DNA of 64,000 nt from Gammaproteobacteria bacterium (lineage in GTDB: Bacteria; Pseudomonadota; Gammaproteobacteria; S012-40). The notes under the pieces are model-generated. The model saw only the letters and a program-made list of their open reading frames with translations. It was not told the origin of the DNA and ran no database searches. The stretch is taken from the NCBI GenBank assembly GCA_029884425.1, contig JAOUHV010000001.1, positions 1-64,000 on the forward strand, in the 5' to 3' direction. The stretch's first letter is position 1, and each line of letters opens with the position of its first letter. Position numbers and translations under genes: made by a program. Positions 17,718-30,309 of this stretch are shown piece by piece.

Positions 17718-17737
17718 GACATTACCCTCTTATTGGG

Positions 17738-19123
<1,386 letters not shown>

Positions 19124-19157
19124 TTAGTTCCCCTTAATCGTTTATAAACCTGTTCGC

Positions 19158-20024
19158 TTACACCGCAGCTGCGCCGGCGCAAATCTCGGAAATTTCCTGA
19201 GTAATCGCCGCTTGACGCGCTTTGTTGTAGACCAATTGCAGATCGCTGATGAGATTGCCTGCGTTGTCTTTTGCAGCCTTCATAGCCACCATACGTGCGG
19301 CCTGTTCACAAGCGATGTTTTCAACCACACCCTGGTAGACCAGAGACTCGATGTAACGAACCATCAATTTGTCCAAAACGGGTTTGGCTTCTGGTTCGTA
19401 CATGTAATCCCAATGGTGCTTCAGCTCTGCCTCTGGTTCTTCAATGGCAATGGGAAGCAACTGTTCTACGTGAGGCAATTGCGTCATGGTATTCACGAAC
19501 TCATTGCTCACCAGGTACAAACGATCGATCTTACCGGTGTCGTATGCATCAAGCATGACTTTAACGGTACCGATCAATACGTTAACCCCAGGCGAGTCGC
19601 CCAACTGCGTGGCAGAGGCCACTATCTCGCCTTTAAAGCGCTTCAGGAATGAAGTGCCTTTCTGACCGATAGTGCAGACGTCCACTTGAACGCCCTTGTC
19701 GTCCCACGCGCGCATGGCTCCGACCGCCGCTTTCAGTACGTTGGCGTTCAAGCCACCGCACAGACCGCGATCAGACGTAATAACGATAAAGCCTACGCGT
19801 TTAACAGTTTCACGAACCGCCAGATACGGATGTCTGTATTCTGGATGAGCATGAGCAAGGTGGCTGACCACATTGCGAATCTTCTTCGCATAGGGGCGTG
19901 ACGCCTCCATGCGCTTCTGAGCTTTACGCATTTTGCTGGCAGCCACCATTTCCATGGCGCGGGTGATCTTCTGAGTGTTTTTAATACTCTTGATCTGATT
20001 TCTAATCTCTTTGCCTACGGCCAT
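19158..20024 (-). CDS. atpG: ATP synthase F1 subunit gamma
   Basis: A 288-residue rotor shaft subunit. The N-terminal coiled-coil helix begins with [33 protein letters not shown], including the conserved MVAASKM; the C-terminal helix has [12 protein letters not shown] and ends in [21 protein letters not shown]. The central Rossmann-like part has [12 protein letters not shown]. It is 16 bp downstream of atpA. Confidence 0.97.
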   Translation of the reverse strand: MAVGKEIRNQIKSIKNTQKITRAMEMVAASKMRKAQKRMEASRPYAKKIRNVVSHLAHAHPEYRHPYLAVRETVKRVGFIVITSDRGLCGGLNANVLKAAVGAMRAWDDKGVQVDVCTIGQKGTSFLKRFKGEIVASATQLGDSPGVNVLIGTVKVMLDAYDTGKIDRLYLVSNEFVNTMTQLPHVEQLLPIAIEEPEAELKHHWDYMYEPEAKPVLDKLMVRYIESLVYQGVVENIACEQAARMVAMKAAKDNAGNLISDLQLVYNKARQAAITQEISEICAGAAAV

Positions 20025-20040
20025 GATTAGTTACCCCGCC

Positions 20041-21582
20041 TTACCAAGTGCTTGTGGCTTTAAATTTCTCAATCGCTGCGCGCATCTGAGCTGCAATTTC
20101 GTCATTGTAATTGGCCGTGCTGTTGATGTTTTTCACCAACTCAGCGCAGCTGGAATTAATGTACGAATGCAAGGCTGCTTCGAAATCGACAACTTTCTTA
20201 ACATCAACGTTGTCCAGGAAGCCTTCGTTAGCAGCAAACAGCGAGAACGCCATTTCTGCAGTGCTCAGTGGTACGTACTGCTTCTGTTTCATCAGTTCAG
20301 TAACGCGGCGACCACGCTCGATCTGCTTACGGGTTGCTTCGTCCAGGTCAGAAGCGAACTGGGCAAATGCTGCCAATTCACGGTACTGAGCCAAGTCAAG
20401 ACGAACACCACCACCCAGCTTCTTGATGATTTTGGTCTGAGCTGCACCACCTACGCGCGATACTGACAGACCTGCGTTGATCGCAGGACGGATACCGCTG
20501 TTGAACAGGTCGGTTTCCAGGAAGATCTGACCGTCAGTGATCGAGATTACGTTGGTTGGTACGAACGCAGATACGTCACCCGCTTGGGTTTCGATGATTG
20601 GCAGTGCGGTCAAAGAACCGGTTTTGCCTTTCACTGCACCGTTGGTGAACTTCTCAACGTATTCAGCGTTAACGCGAGATGCGCGTTCCAGCAGACGTGA
20701 GTGCAGGTAGAAAACGTCACCAGGGTATGCTTCACGACCTGGAGGACGACGCAGCAACAGAGACACCTGACGGTAAGCCCAAGCTTGCTTGGTCAAGTCG
20801 TCATAGATGATCAGTGCGTCTTCACCACGGTCACGGAAGTATTCACCCATGGCGCAACCGGAGTAAGGTGCCAGGAACTGCATTGCTGCAGATTCAGAAG
20901 CCGACGCAGACACGATAATGGTGTGCTCCAGTGCGCCGTATTCTTCCAGCTTGCGTACTACGTTGGCGATAGAAGAAGCCTTCTGACCGATTGCAACGTA
21001 AACGCACTTAATGCCAGTGCCTTTTTGATTGATGATGGCGTCGATGGCTACAGCGGTTTTACCCGTCTGACGGTCACCGATGATCAACTCACGCTGACCA
21101 CGGCCGATTGGCACCATCGCGTCGATCGCCTTGATACCTGTTTGAACAGGCTGGTCAACGGATTTACGATCGATAACGCCAGGTGCAATTTTCTCAACAG
21201 GAGAAGAAGTGCGGGCATTGATCGGGCCTTTGCCATCGATTGGATTACCCAGAGCGTCCACAACGCGACCCAACAATTCTGGGCCGGTAGGAACTTCCAG
21301 GATCTTACCAGTACATTTTACTGCGTCACCCTCGGACAGACCTTGATAGTCACCCAGGATTACCGCACCAACGGAATCGCGCTCCAAGTTCAGCGCCAGG
21401 CCGTATACGTTGCCGGGAAACTCGAGCATTTCACCAGACATTACGCCGGACAGACCGTGAATACGGGCGATACCGTCAGTCAAGCTAACTACTGAGCCTT
21501 CATTATGAGCTTCAGCAGCGCCGTCATAGTTTTTAATCTTTTGCTTAATCAGATCACTGATTTCGGCTGGATTCAGTTGCAT
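20041..21582 (-). CDS. atpA: ATP synthase F1 subunit alpha
   Basis: A 513-residue non-catalytic nucleotide-binding subunit. Family markers: an N-terminal [16 protein letters not shown] helix that docks the stator, P-loop [15 protein letters not shown], Walker [18 protein letters not shown], and the VSRVGGAAQ arginine-finger segment near residue 375. Length is the usual 513. It is 25 bp after atpH. Confidence 0.98.
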   Translation of the reverse strand: MQLNPAEISDLIKQKIKNYDGAAEAHNEGSVVSLTDGIARIHGLSGVMSGEMLEFPGNVYGLALNLERDSVGAVILGDYQGLSEGDAVKCTGKILEVPTGPELLGRVVDALGNPIDGKGPINARTSSPVEKIAPGVIDRKSVDQPVQTGIKAIDAMVPIGRGQRELIIGDRQTGKTAVAIDAIINQKGTGIKCVYVAIGQKASSIANVVRKLEEYGALEHTIIVSASASESAAMQFLAPYSGCAMGEYFRDRGEDALIIYDDLTKQAWAYRQVSLLLRRPPGREAYPGDVFYLHSRLLERASRVNAEYVEKFTNGAVKGKTGSLTALPIIETQAGDVSAFVPTNVISITDGQIFLETDLFNSGIRPAINAGLSVSRVGGAAQTKIIKKLGGGVRLDLAQYRELAAFAQFASDLDEATRKQIERGRRVTELMKQKQYVPLSTAEMAFSLFAANEGFLDNVDVKKVVDFEAALHSYINSSCAELVKNINSTANYNDEIAAQMRAAIEKFKATSTW

Positions 21583-21607
21583 GGGATTTTCCCTCTCAAA
21601 ACTTGGA

Positions 21608-22144
21608 TTAGCGCGACATCACACTGGCCAGTCGATCCAACTGCCCGGATACCGAGCCGTCGATCACCAGGTCACCTGCGCGAATAATGGCGCCACCGAC
21701 TACGGACGGATCTAGCTTGCACTCCAGACTTACTTCACAGCCCAGACGCTTTTTCAGCGCGGCGATGAATTTGTCTTGCTGTGCTTTATCCACCGCGACT
21801 GCAGCAGTCAGTACAGCATGCACCGTGCGCTCAGCTTGGGCTTTCAATTCCTCGAATAAAACAGAAATTTCGGGAAGAAGTTCCAAACGATCGTTATCGG
21901 CGAGCACTTTAACCAGATTCGTCGCACCTGCTGTCAGTTTGCCTTGGCATACAGACAGCAACAGCTCAACGGTTTTCTCTGGCGCTACTTTTGGATTCGA
22001 AATCAACGCAGCCATCTGGGCGTCGCTAACCACGGCAGCAGCAAATTGCAAACTGTCTGACCAGTCTTTCAACGACTTGCTCTCGTGAGCCAGATCGTAA
22101 ACCGCCTTAGCATATGGCCGCGCGATAGTAATTGCTTCTGCCAT
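21608..22144 (-). CDS. atpH: ATP synthase F1 subunit delta
   Basis: A 178-residue stator subunit linking the b-subunit stalk to the top of the alpha/beta head. It starts with [18 protein letters not shown] and ends with [25 protein letters not shown], both typical of OSCP/delta. It lies 13 bp downstream of atpF. Confidence 0.96.
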   Translation of the reverse strand: MAEAITIARPYAKAVYDLAHESKSLKDWSDSLQFAAAVVSDAQMAALISNPKVAPEKTVELLLSVCQGKLTAGATNLVKVLADNDRLELLPEISVLFEELKAQAERTVHAVLTAAVAVDKAQQDKFIAALKKRLGCEVSLECKLDPSVVGGAIIRAGDLVIDGSVSGQLDRLASVMSR

Positions 22145-22157
22145 GATCTGTTACCCG

Positions 22158-22628
22158 TTAAATCTGAGCGGCCAGATCGTCGAGCAAGTCTTTGTGGGAC
22201 TTGGCGTCGATCTCGCGTTTGAGTATTTTGCTGGTACCGGCCAGGGCAATTTGAGAAACCTCTTTACGCAGAGCTTCTTTCGCGCGGTTAACTTCTTGCT
22301 GGATTTCGGCATTGGCAGCAGTGACGATGCGATCTGCTTCGGCACGTGCGGCATCTTTTGCCTCATCCACAATTTCGTTACTACGCTTTTGCGCCTGGAC
22401 AATAATTTCAGCCGCTTGCTTCTTGGCATCGCCAATCAGTTCAAGTGCTTTCTTTTCCGCCAGCTCCTGTTCTTGCTTACCCTTTTCCGCTGCGGCCAAA
22501 CCATCAGCGATACGCTTTTGACGCGCTTCCATCATCTCTGACAAGGGCTTCCACAGCACCTTGTTTACAAAGTAAATCAGGATGATAAACGCAACCATCT
22601 GCGCTAATAGGGTTACCGTAATGTTCAT
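22158..22628 (-). CDS. atpF: ATP synthase Fo subunit b
   Basis: A 156-residue peripheral-stalk subunit. One N-terminal membrane helix (about residues 5-25, LLAQMVAFIILIYFVNKVLWKP region) is followed by a long charged Ala/Glu/Lys-rich coiled coil that dimerises. The size and pattern match the standard b subunit. The gap to atpE is 56 bp. Confidence 0.96.
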   Translation of the reverse strand: MNITVTLLAQMVAFIILIYFVNKVLWKPLSEMMEARQKRIADGLAAAEKGKQEQELAEKKALELIGDAKKQAAEIIVQAQKRSNEIVDEAKDAARAEADRIVTAANAEIQQEVNRAKEALRKEVSQIALAGTSKILKREIDAKSHKDLLDDLAAQI

Positions 22629-22684
22629 GGCGTAATCCTCTTAGGCTCTGTTAAACATTGGTTGGCAATATCGAGTAAACCCGA

Positions 22685-22978
<294 letters not shown>

Positions 22979-23019
22979 TCAAAGTTAAGAAAACAAAAAA
23001 ACCAAAAACAAAACCGAAA

Positions 23020-23862
<843 letters not shown>

Positions 23863-23876
23863 TCAACTCCTAAAGT

Positions 23877-24269
23877 TTAGACAGAGGCCTTAGCAGCGCC
23901 CCGTACATTAAAAAGAAACCCTAGTTGCGCAGCGATGAATCCCGCGCACATGGCCGGCGCGTCCAGGCCCAACAGGCCGAGGCCAACCATGAAAAAAGCC
24001 AGTACCAGAACAAAGCGCTTCACTGCGCCAAAATAAAGAATGCCCATACTGTTCTTGGGATCGCGCAATGCGGCTGCGCTGGCGCGTGTTACGCCCGTAC
24101 CCAGCATCAAGGCTGACGATAGGGCGGCGCTTAATCCGAACAGTGCTGAAACAGCTTGCCAGCCATTTCCCCAGAAGAAAAACCCAGCAGCAACAGCAAC
24201 GCCTATGGCCGCCTGGAACATCATCAAGCGTCGGGTGTTATTGCTGACGTCGCCGTTTGGGTTTTTCAA
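23877..24269 (-). CDS. atpI: ATP synthase subunit I
   Basis: A 130-residue protein with four hydrophobic helices and the small-residue-rich pattern of proteobacterial AtpI (PF03899-like): FQAAIGVAVAAGFFFWG, then ALFGLSAALSSALMLGTG, the KRFVLVLAFFMVGLGLLG helix and a last helix with GFIAAQLGFLF. AtpI is an assembly factor helping c-ring formation and sits at the head of the atp operon. Its start overlaps the end of the upstream atpZ-like gene by 32 bp. Confidence 0.88.
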   Translation of the reverse strand: MKNPNGDVSNNTRRLMMFQAAIGVAVAAGFFFWGNGWQAVSALFGLSAALSSALMLGTGVTRASAAALRDPKNSMGILYFGAVKRFVLVLAFFMVGLGLLGLDAPAMCAGFIAAQLGFLFNVRGAAKASV

Positions 24270-24477
24270 CGTTATTAAATTCCGGGTGACTCAATACTTT
24301 CATTACTTTTTGGGCGCCGCCGATCAAACCCAAAAGACCAAACAACAGAAAAAACAACGGCGTTGTATCAAGCCAGTAATCCGTGGCATAACCAAGCAGA
24401 AAACCGGCGATTACCATCGAGCCAAGCAAGCTACTTACGCCGCCTGCCAGCAGGTTGATTCCTTGTTTTTCTGCCAT
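24238..24477 (-). CDS. AtpZ-like small membrane protein, first gene of the ATP synthase operon
   Basis: A 79-residue protein with two hydrophobic helices separated by a short loop (GYATDYWLDTTP), the arrangement of the AtpZ / putative F0F1-ATPase subunit family (PF09527-like); the tail KPKRRRQQ is basic. In alkaliphilic Bacillus, AtpZ with AtpI was reported to help magnesium uptake for the ATP synthase. The ATG at 24477 is preferred because the hydrophobic pattern begins just after it; the frame stays open to 24525. It overlaps atpI, so the two are probably translationally coupled. Confidence 0.8.
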   Translation of the reverse strand: MAEKQGINLLAGGVSSLLGSMVIAGFLLGYATDYWLDTTPLFFLLFGLLGLIGGAQKVMKVLSHPEFNNVEKPKRRRQQ

Positions 24478-24600
24478 AAAATTCGAGCCCAAAAAAGCGG
24501 GCGCAATTATAGCCCGGTGTTCCAAACAGCCGCAAGGACTTTAATCCACGGTTAATCTAGTTTCTGTAGGGAAATGGTTGAATTAACCCGGTTTTTTTAA

Positions 24601-25515
24601 TCATTTTATGTGGGCGAGTATACCGTCCAGCTCATCCAGGCTGTTGTAGTATATCTCCAGGCGGCCCTTGCCTTTTCCGCTTTGGGCAATCTTTATTTTG
24701 GCACCCAGCCGCTCGGAAATACGCTCCTCCAAGCTGCGGATGTTTGGATCTTCGACGCTAACTTTTTGTTCCGGATGCTCTTTGGCGATTTGAATTTTTT
24801 TCACCAGCCGCTCGGTTTCTCGCACCGACATGGATTTGGCCACTACTATTCGGGCGGCCTTGAGCTGTTCATTACCCTCCAGCGGCAACAGGGCGCGCGC
24901 ATGACCCATTTCCAGGTCACCGTTGACCAGCATGCGCTTCACTTCCTCTGCCAGCGACTGCAGGCGTAGCAGATTGCTGACTGCGACGCGGGAACGCCCC
25001 ACCGCATCGGCGGCCTGCTGGTGTGTCATGTTGAATTCGTCAATCAGCCGTTGCAATGCATTGGCCTCTTCCATCGGGTTGAGTTCTTCCCGCTGGATGT
25101 TCTCGATCAATGCCATGGCAACGGCGGCTTCATCCGGCACGTCGCGGATGATTACCGGGATTTCATGCAGTCCGGCCAACTGGGTAGCCCGCCAGCGACG
25201 CTCACCGGCGATGATTTCGAAGCGTCCGCCGCCAATGGGACGAACTACGATCGGCTGCACCACACCCTGAGCCTTGATGGAGTTGGCCAGGTCCTGCAAC
25301 GCCTCGGTGTGCATGTCGATACGCGGCTGGTATTTGCCTCGCTGGATCAAATCCACTGACATCTGTCGCAACTGGCCATCGACGCCGCCATCACGCATTT
25401 CGCTGTCACCGTCCACTGTTGTACCCGGAGTCGTCGAAACAGGTTTGCTGCTTGATGCTCCAATCAGTGCGTCCAGTCCTCGTCCCAGGCCACGTTTTTT
25501 CACCATGTTGCTCAT
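24601..25515 (-). CDS. parB: Chromosome partitioning protein ParB
   Basis: A 304-residue CTP-dependent DNA clamp that loads at parS. The N-terminus KKRGLGRGLDALIG is the conserved Soj/ParA-stimulating peptide. The ParB/Srx domain carries QPIVVRPIGGGRFEIIAGERRWRA, the HTH region has MTHQQAADAVGRSRVAVSNLLRLQ, and the C-terminal dimerisation domain ends the protein. It is 13 bp after parA. Its target sites are visible in this window inside recF. Confidence 0.97.
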   Translation of the reverse strand: MSNMVKKRGLGRGLDALIGASSSKPVSTTPGTTVDGDSEMRDGGVDGQLRQMSVDLIQRGKYQPRIDMHTEALQDLANSIKAQGVVQPIVVRPIGGGRFEIIAGERRWRATQLAGLHEIPVIIRDVPDEAAVAMALIENIQREELNPMEEANALQRLIDEFNMTHQQAADAVGRSRVAVSNLLRLQSLAEEVKRMLVNGDLEMGHARALLPLEGNEQLKAARIVVAKSMSVRETERLVKKIQIAKEHPEQKVSVEDPNIRSLEERISERLGAKIKIAQSGKGKGRLEIYYNSLDELDGILAHIK

Positions 25516-25528
25516 ATTCCTTCAGCCA

Positions 25529-26311
25529 TTAGTCTTGATGCACGACCGGATCATCCCGCCGCAAAATTTCACCCGCCAGCGACAAATAGGCCTGCGCACC
25601 ACGGGATGCTTTGTCATAAATAAGGATTGGCTGACCGTAACTGGGGGCTTCAGCCAATCTCACGTTGCGTGGAATTATAGTTCGATAAACCTTGTCACCA
25701 AAATATTTGACCAATTGTTCAGTCACTTGGGTAGCAAGGTTGTTGCGCGGATCGTACATGGTGCGCAGCAATCCCTCGATTTCCAATTCGGGATTGATGG
25801 TTTCCTGTACTTTGTTGATCGTATCAAGCAGTGCCGATAACCCTTCCAGCGCAAAATATTCGCACTGCATGGGAATCATCACCGAGCGTGCCGCCGCCAA
25901 GGCATTCAGTGTCAGCATATTTAGCGATGGTGGGCAATCGATCAGGATGTAATCGTAATCATCTTCGATAGTCGCCAATGCATTGCGCAGACGCTTTTCA
26001 CGGTTGTCCAGATTCAGCAAATGCACTTCGGCGGCAGTCAAATCCGCATTGGTCGGCATCACCGTATAGCCGGATTCTTCCACCTTGATCAAAACATCTT
26101 TGGCAGCCACGCCTTCGACCAGAACATCGTAGGTGGATAATTCAACATCATGTTTATTCACCCCACTGCCCATGGTCGCATTGCCCTGGGGGTCCATATC
26201 GATCAACAACACGCGGCGTTTGGTTGCTGCCAGTGATGCTGCAAGATTGACCGTGGTCGTGGTTTTTCCTACTCCACCCTTTTGATTAGCAATGGCAATA
26301 ATTCTTGCCAT
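25529..26311 (-). CDS. parA: Chromosome partitioning ATPase ParA
   Basis: A 260-residue Walker-type ATPase that binds DNA nonspecifically and moves ParB-parS complexes. The deviant Walker A motif KGGVGKTTTTVNLAAS is at about residues 10-25, followed by LLIDMDPQGNATMGSG and YILIDCPPSLNMLTLNALAA. The ATG at 26311 is chosen because GGAG lies 6 bases upstream; another ATG at 26323 overlaps that ribosome site. Confidence 0.96.
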   Translation of the reverse strand: MARIIAIANQKGGVGKTTTTVNLAASLAATKRRVLLIDMDPQGNATMGSGVNKHDVELSTYDVLVEGVAAKDVLIKVEESGYTVMPTNADLTAAEVHLLNLDNREKRLRNALATIEDDYDYILIDCPPSLNMLTLNALAAARSVMIPMQCEYFALEGLSALLDTINKVQETINPELEIEGLLRTMYDPRNNLATQVTEQLVKYFGDKVYRTIIPRNVRLAEAPSYGQPILIYDKASRGAQAYLSLAGEILRRDDPVVHQD

Positions 26312-26341
26312 ACAGCACTCCATGATTAGGTTCGAAAGCAG

Positions 26342-26974
26342 TTATTGCGCTTGATTGCGACGTAATATCAGTACATTACGTTCGGCATTTAAATTTGGCA
26401 CCGTGAACGATTGGAGTTTTTTATCATAAAAGTCCGGCAATTGCTGTAATTCTTCGCCGGCCTGTTTGGACTTCATCAACACAATTTCGCCTTGCGGCGC
26501 CAGGAGATGCTCAATCAACGCCACCGCTTTGGGCGCAGCAGCAAAGGCTCTGGCCATGACGCAATCATACAAATTGGTGGGATGAAAGTCTTCGCAGCGG
26601 GAATTAATCACTTCGACATTTTTCAATTTCAGCTGGGCAAACGCCTGAGTAATGAAGCGGGTTTTTTTGCCATTACTGTCGACCAAGGTGAAATGCCGCT
26701 GCGGATTCATAATCGCCAGAGGAATGCCCGGCAGGCCCGCGCCGCTACCAATATCGACCACCCGCTGGCCACTGACAAACGGTTGCACCGCCAGACTGTC
26801 GAGAATGTGCAAGCGCAGCATGTCGTCTTCGCGGCGTAGCGCCGTCAGGTTGTAAACCTTGTTCCATTTTTTTAGCAACGCGACAAATTCCAGCAGTTGC
26901 TGCTGCTGCGTTTCATCGGCCTGCATGTTCAAATGCGCCAGACCTGCCCGCAGTTCGCTCAACAGATCAGCCAT
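26342..26974 (-). CDS. rsmG: 16S rRNA (guanine527-N7)-methyltransferase
   Basis: A 210-residue SAM-dependent methyltransferase that modifies G527 of 16S rRNA. The SAM motif [17 protein letters not shown] is near residue 70, followed by [18 protein letters not shown] and the N-terminal [10 protein letters not shown] segment characteristic of GidB. It overlaps the end of mnmG by 8 bp, as in many gidA-gidB pairs. Confidence 0.96.
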   Translation of the reverse strand: MADLLSELRAGLAHLNMQADETQQQQLLEFVALLKKWNKVYNLTALRREDDMLRLHILDSLAVQPFVSGQRVVDIGSGAGLPGIPLAIMNPQRHFTLVDSNGKKTRFITQAFAQLKLKNVEVINSRCEDFHPTNLYDCVMARAFAAAPKAVALIEHLLAPQGEIVLMKSKQAGEELQQLPDFYDKKLQSFTVPNLNAERNVLILRRNQAQ

Positions 26975-28874
26975 GCTTTAGTTCACCGTCATCGTCTTTG
27001 AGCAATCGCTTGCGCTTCAAGTGTACCAACAACAGTGAAATCGCTGCGGGTGTTACGCCGGGAATGCTGGCCGCCTGCGCTACGCTGGTCGGTTTCACAC
27101 GATTGAGCTTCTGGGTCACCTCGGCGGACAAACCACGAATGTCGGCGTACTCCAAAGTGGTCGGCAAACTGACATCCACGTAACGCTGATTTCGCTCGAC
27201 TTCGTCTTTTTGCCGATCAATGTAACCCGCGTACTTGGCCGCAATTTCCAACTGTTCGATCACTGCCGGGTCTGTTTCACCCGGCCCCATGCCTGGCAGG
27301 GTCATCAGTTTCTCATAGCTAATTTCCGGGCGACGCAGCAGATCCATCAAATTGGCCTCGCGCGCCAATGGCTTGCCTAAAACACGCGTCATTTCGACTT
27401 CTTCCAACTTGGCGGGAACTGCCCAAGTTGCCCTCAATCGCTGCTGTTCGCGAGCAATCGCTTCCTGTTTTTCGGAGAAGGCGCGCCAGCGTGCCTCGCC
27501 GACCAGGCCCAGTTGATAGGCGCGTTCGGTCAGGCGCATGTCAGCATTGTCTTCACGCAGCATCAGGCGATATTCGGCGCGGCTGGTGAACATACGGTAA
27601 GGTTCGGCGGTACCACGCGTGATCAGATCGTCGATCATCACACCGATATAGGCCTCGTCACGGCGCGGCGACCATCCCTCTTTGCCCTGTGACAGGCGGG
27701 CGGCATTCAAGCCAGCGATCAAGCCCTGCGCCCCTGCCTCTTCGTAACCAGTGGTGCCATTAATCTGGCCGGCAAAAAACAGTGCGTGTACATGCTTGGT
27801 TTCCAGCGTGGGTTTAAGGTCACGCGGATCAAAAAAGTCGTATTCAATGGCATAGCCAGGACGCATGATGTGGGCATTTTCCAGTCCACGAATAGAGCGC
27901 ACCAATTCCAGCTGCACGTCAAACGGCAAGCTGGTGGAGATGCCGTTGGGGTAAACCTCGTGGGTGTTCAGACCTTCTGGCTCAATAAAGATCTGATGCG
28001 AATTTTTGTCGGCGAAGCGCACGATTTTGTCTTCAATCGACGGGCAATAGCGCGGACCAACACCTTCGATCACGCCGGTGTACATGGGCGAGCGGTCCAT
28101 ACCGCCACGAATAATCTCGTGGGTTCGCTCGTTGGTGTGGGTGATGTAGCAGCAAATCTGCTGCGGCTGATCAGCATGACTGCCCATGAAGGAAAACACC
28201 GGGCGCGGCGTATCGCCGGGCTGGGCTTCCATCACCGAAAAATCGATACTCTTGCCATCGATGCGTGGCGGGGTACCGGTCTTCAGCCGCTGTACATTGA
28301 ACGGCAACTCGCGCAGACGGCGTGACAGGGCGTTGGCGGGAGGATCGCCAGCGCGCCCCCCCTGGTAATTGTTCAAGCCGATGTGGATTTTTCCGCCGAG
28401 GAAAGTGCCAACCGTCAACACCACCGCCTTGCCACGGAAGGCCAAGCCCATCTGCGTCACTACACCAACTGCTGCTTCATTTTCGACGATCAGGTCATCA
28501 ACTGCCTGCTGAAACACTGTCAAGTTGGGCTGGTTTTCCACCATTTCACGTATGGCGGCTTTATACAACACCCGGTCGGCCTGGGCGCGGGTAGCACGTA
28601 CCGCCGGCCCCTTGCGCGAGTTCAAGGTACGAAACTGGATGCCGCCCTTGTCAGCGGCCCGTGCCATGGCTCCGTCCATGGCATCGATTTCTTTCACCAG
28701 ATGGCCTTTGCCAATGCCGCCGATGGCGGGATTGCAGCTCATCTGGCCGATGGTTTCCACATTATGGGTCAGCAACAGGGTTTTGGCACCCATGCGCGCA
28801 GCCGCCAGGGCTGCTTCGGTACCGGCATGGCCACCGCCCACCACAATCACATCAAATACGTCGGAGTAAAACAT
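26967..28874 (-). CDS. mnmG: tRNA uridine-5-carboxymethylaminomethyl modification enzyme MnmG
   Basis: A 635-residue FAD- and NADH-dependent enzyme that, with MnmE, builds the cmnm5 group on U34 of certain tRNAs. The FAD dinucleotide motif [21 protein letters not shown] is at residues 9-29, followed by [20 protein letters not shown] and [10 protein letters not shown]-like ([18 protein letters not shown]), all GidA signatures. Length is standard. It lies between mnmE upstream and rsmG downstream. Confidence 0.98.
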   Translation of the reverse strand: MFYSDVFDVIVVGGGHAGTEAALAAARMGAKTLLLTHNVETIGQMSCNPAIGGIGKGHLVKEIDAMDGAMARAADKGGIQFRTLNSRKGPAVRATRAQADRVLYKAAIREMVENQPNLTVFQQAVDDLIVENEAAVGVVTQMGLAFRGKAVVLTVGTFLGGKIHIGLNNYQGGRAGDPPANALSRRLRELPFNVQRLKTGTPPRIDGKSIDFSVMEAQPGDTPRPVFSFMGSHADQPQQICCYITHTNERTHEIIRGGMDRSPMYTGVIEGVGPRYCPSIEDKIVRFADKNSHQIFIEPEGLNTHEVYPNGISTSLPFDVQLELVRSIRGLENAHIMRPGYAIEYDFFDPRDLKPTLETKHVHALFFAGQINGTTGYEEAGAQGLIAGLNAARLSQGKEGWSPRRDEAYIGVMIDDLITRGTAEPYRMFTSRAEYRLMLREDNADMRLTERAYQLGLVGEARWRAFSEKQEAIAREQQRLRATWAVPAKLEEVEMTRVLGKPLAREANLMDLLRRPEISYEKLMTLPGMGPGETDPAVIEQLEIAAKYAGYIDRQKDEVERNQRYVDVSLPTTLEYADIRGLSAEVTQKLNRVKPTSVAQAASIPGVTPAAISLLLVHLKRKRLLKDDDGELKHG

Positions 28875-28951
28875 GGAAAAACCTGGTTAAACGTCAAAAA
28901 AGGGCGTCATTTTAGCCGTTTAGGACTTAAGACTCTATTTTTTATGAAACT

Positions 28952-30304
28952 CTATTTGCCGATGCAGAAAGAGGAAAAGATACGGCCAAGCAAATCTTCG
29001 TGGTCAAACTCGCCGGTAATTTCGTTAAGCACCTGCTGCACCTGGCGTAAATCCTCGGCCAACAGCTCGCCGGCGGCATGCTGTTGCAACTGGGCCATAC
29101 CCGTTTGCGTCAGCGCCAGAGCCCGCTGCAGAGCATCTACATGCCGCCGGCGAGCCATGAACACCCCCTCGCCGCCACCCTGGTAACCCATGAGCTGCTT
29201 TAAGTGGGATTTCAATTCATCCATTCCCGCACCGGTCTTTAGCGAGATGCCGATCGACGGCCCATGCGTGGGCGATTGCCCCACCACGTTGCCGCCAGAC
29301 AGATCAATTTTGTTACGCACCACCGTCACCGGCGTACCCCTGGGCAGTTTGTCGATAATGGCCTGTTCCGCCGCCGTCCACCCCTGGGTATCATCCAGCA
29401 GCAGCAAAATGCGGTCGGCCTGTTCCACTTCGCGCCAGGCCCGGCGTATACCTTCCAACTCAACCACATCGGTGGATTCACGCAAACCAGCGGTATCGAC
29501 AATGTTCACCGGCATGCCGTCGATCTGAATCTGCTCGCGCAATACGTCGCGGGTCGTACCGGCAATGTCGGTGACAATCGCCGTTTCCCGCGCCGACAAG
29601 GTGTTCAACAAACTGGATTTGCCCGCATTGGGCTGACCCAGGATGACCAGGGTCATGCCCTCGTTCAGCAGGCAACCCTGCTCGGCGGCGTGTAGCACCT
29701 GTTGTAGCTCGGCCAAAAACTCACTCGACATGCGCTCGACTTCGCCATCGCTGAGAAAATCGATTTCTTCTTCGGGAAAGTCGATAGCCGATTCAACGTA
29801 CATGCGCAGGTAGATCAACTGTTCGACCAGTGCGTGCACCTTGGCAGAAAAATCGCCGCGCAGGGAACGCATCGCCGACTTTGCCGCCTCTTCGGTGGAG
29901 GCATTGATCAGGTCGGCGATGGCCTCGGCCTGGGCCAGATCGATCTTGTCGTTAAGAAAGGCACGACGGGAAAACTCGCCCGGTTCGGCCAGTCTGGCAC
30001 CCGCGGCCACCACGCGCCGCAACAACATGTCCATGATGACTTGGCCACCATGGCCCTGCAATTCCAGCACGTCTTCGCCGGTAAACGAATTCGGCCCTTT
30101 AAAAAACAGCGCAATACCCTGATCGAGCATCTGACCATGTTCATCGTTAAAGGGAAGAAATTCAGCGTAACGGGTTTTGGGACAGTGGCCGAGAATAGTT
30201 TCGGCAATGGTCGCCGCTTTCGGACCAGAGATACGGATAATGCCAACGCCCCCCTTACCGGGGGGCGTTGCCTGGGCGCAAATGGTATCGCCCTGAGTTT
30301 TCAT
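28952..30304 (-). CDS. mnmE: tRNA modification GTPase MnmE
   Basis: A 450-residue GTPase partner of MnmG. N-terminal tetrahydrofolate-binding domain ([20 protein letters not shown]), helical domain, and an inserted G domain with P-loop [27 protein letters not shown] and NKID. It ends with the invariant CIGK motif whose cysteine is functionally important. A strong hairpin lies about 35-60 nt into the coding region. It starts 5 bp downstream of yidC. Confidence 0.97.
   Translation of the reverse strand: MKTQGDTICAQATPPGKGGVGIIRISGPKAATIAETILGHCPKTRYAEFLPFNDEHGQMLDQGIALFFKGPNSFTGEDVLELQGHGGQVIMDMLLRRVVAAGARLAEPGEFSRRAFLNDKIDLAQAEAIADLINASTEEAAKSAMRSLRGDFSAKVHALVEQLIYLRMYVESAIDFPEEEIDFLSDGEVERMSSEFLAELQQVLHAAEQGCLLNEGMTLVILGQPNAGKSSLLNTLSARETAIVTDIAGTTRDVLREQIQIDGMPVNIVDTAGLRESTDVVELEGIRRAWREVEQADRILLLLDDTQGWTAAEQAIIDKLPRGTPVTVVRNKIDLSGGNVVGQSPTHGPSIGISLKTGAGMDELKSHLKQLMGYQGGGEGVFMARRRHVDALQRALALTQTGMAQLQQHAAGELLAEDLRQVQQVLNEITGEFDHEDLLGRIFSSFCIGK
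30244..30270 (-). other. Perfect 11-bp hairpin inside the start of mnmE
   Basis: Arms CAACGCCCCCC and GGGGGGCGTTG enclose a 5-nt loop, within codons about 12-21 of mnmE. In the mRNA this is an unusually stable GC stem just downstream of the initiation region. The glycine-rich protein motif PGKGGVG explains the G run on one arm but not the matching C run. It could influence initiation or early elongation; no function is established. Confidence 0.45.
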
Positions 30305-30309
30305 CGGTG

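Noticed and set aside
20701-21495. Long plus-strand open frame of 264 codons opposite atpA, and a similar 210-codon frame opposite atpD
   Set aside because: They are antisense to strongly conserved atp genes, have atypical Cys/Arg/Thr-rich composition and no recognisable family; they are shadows caused by biased codon use.
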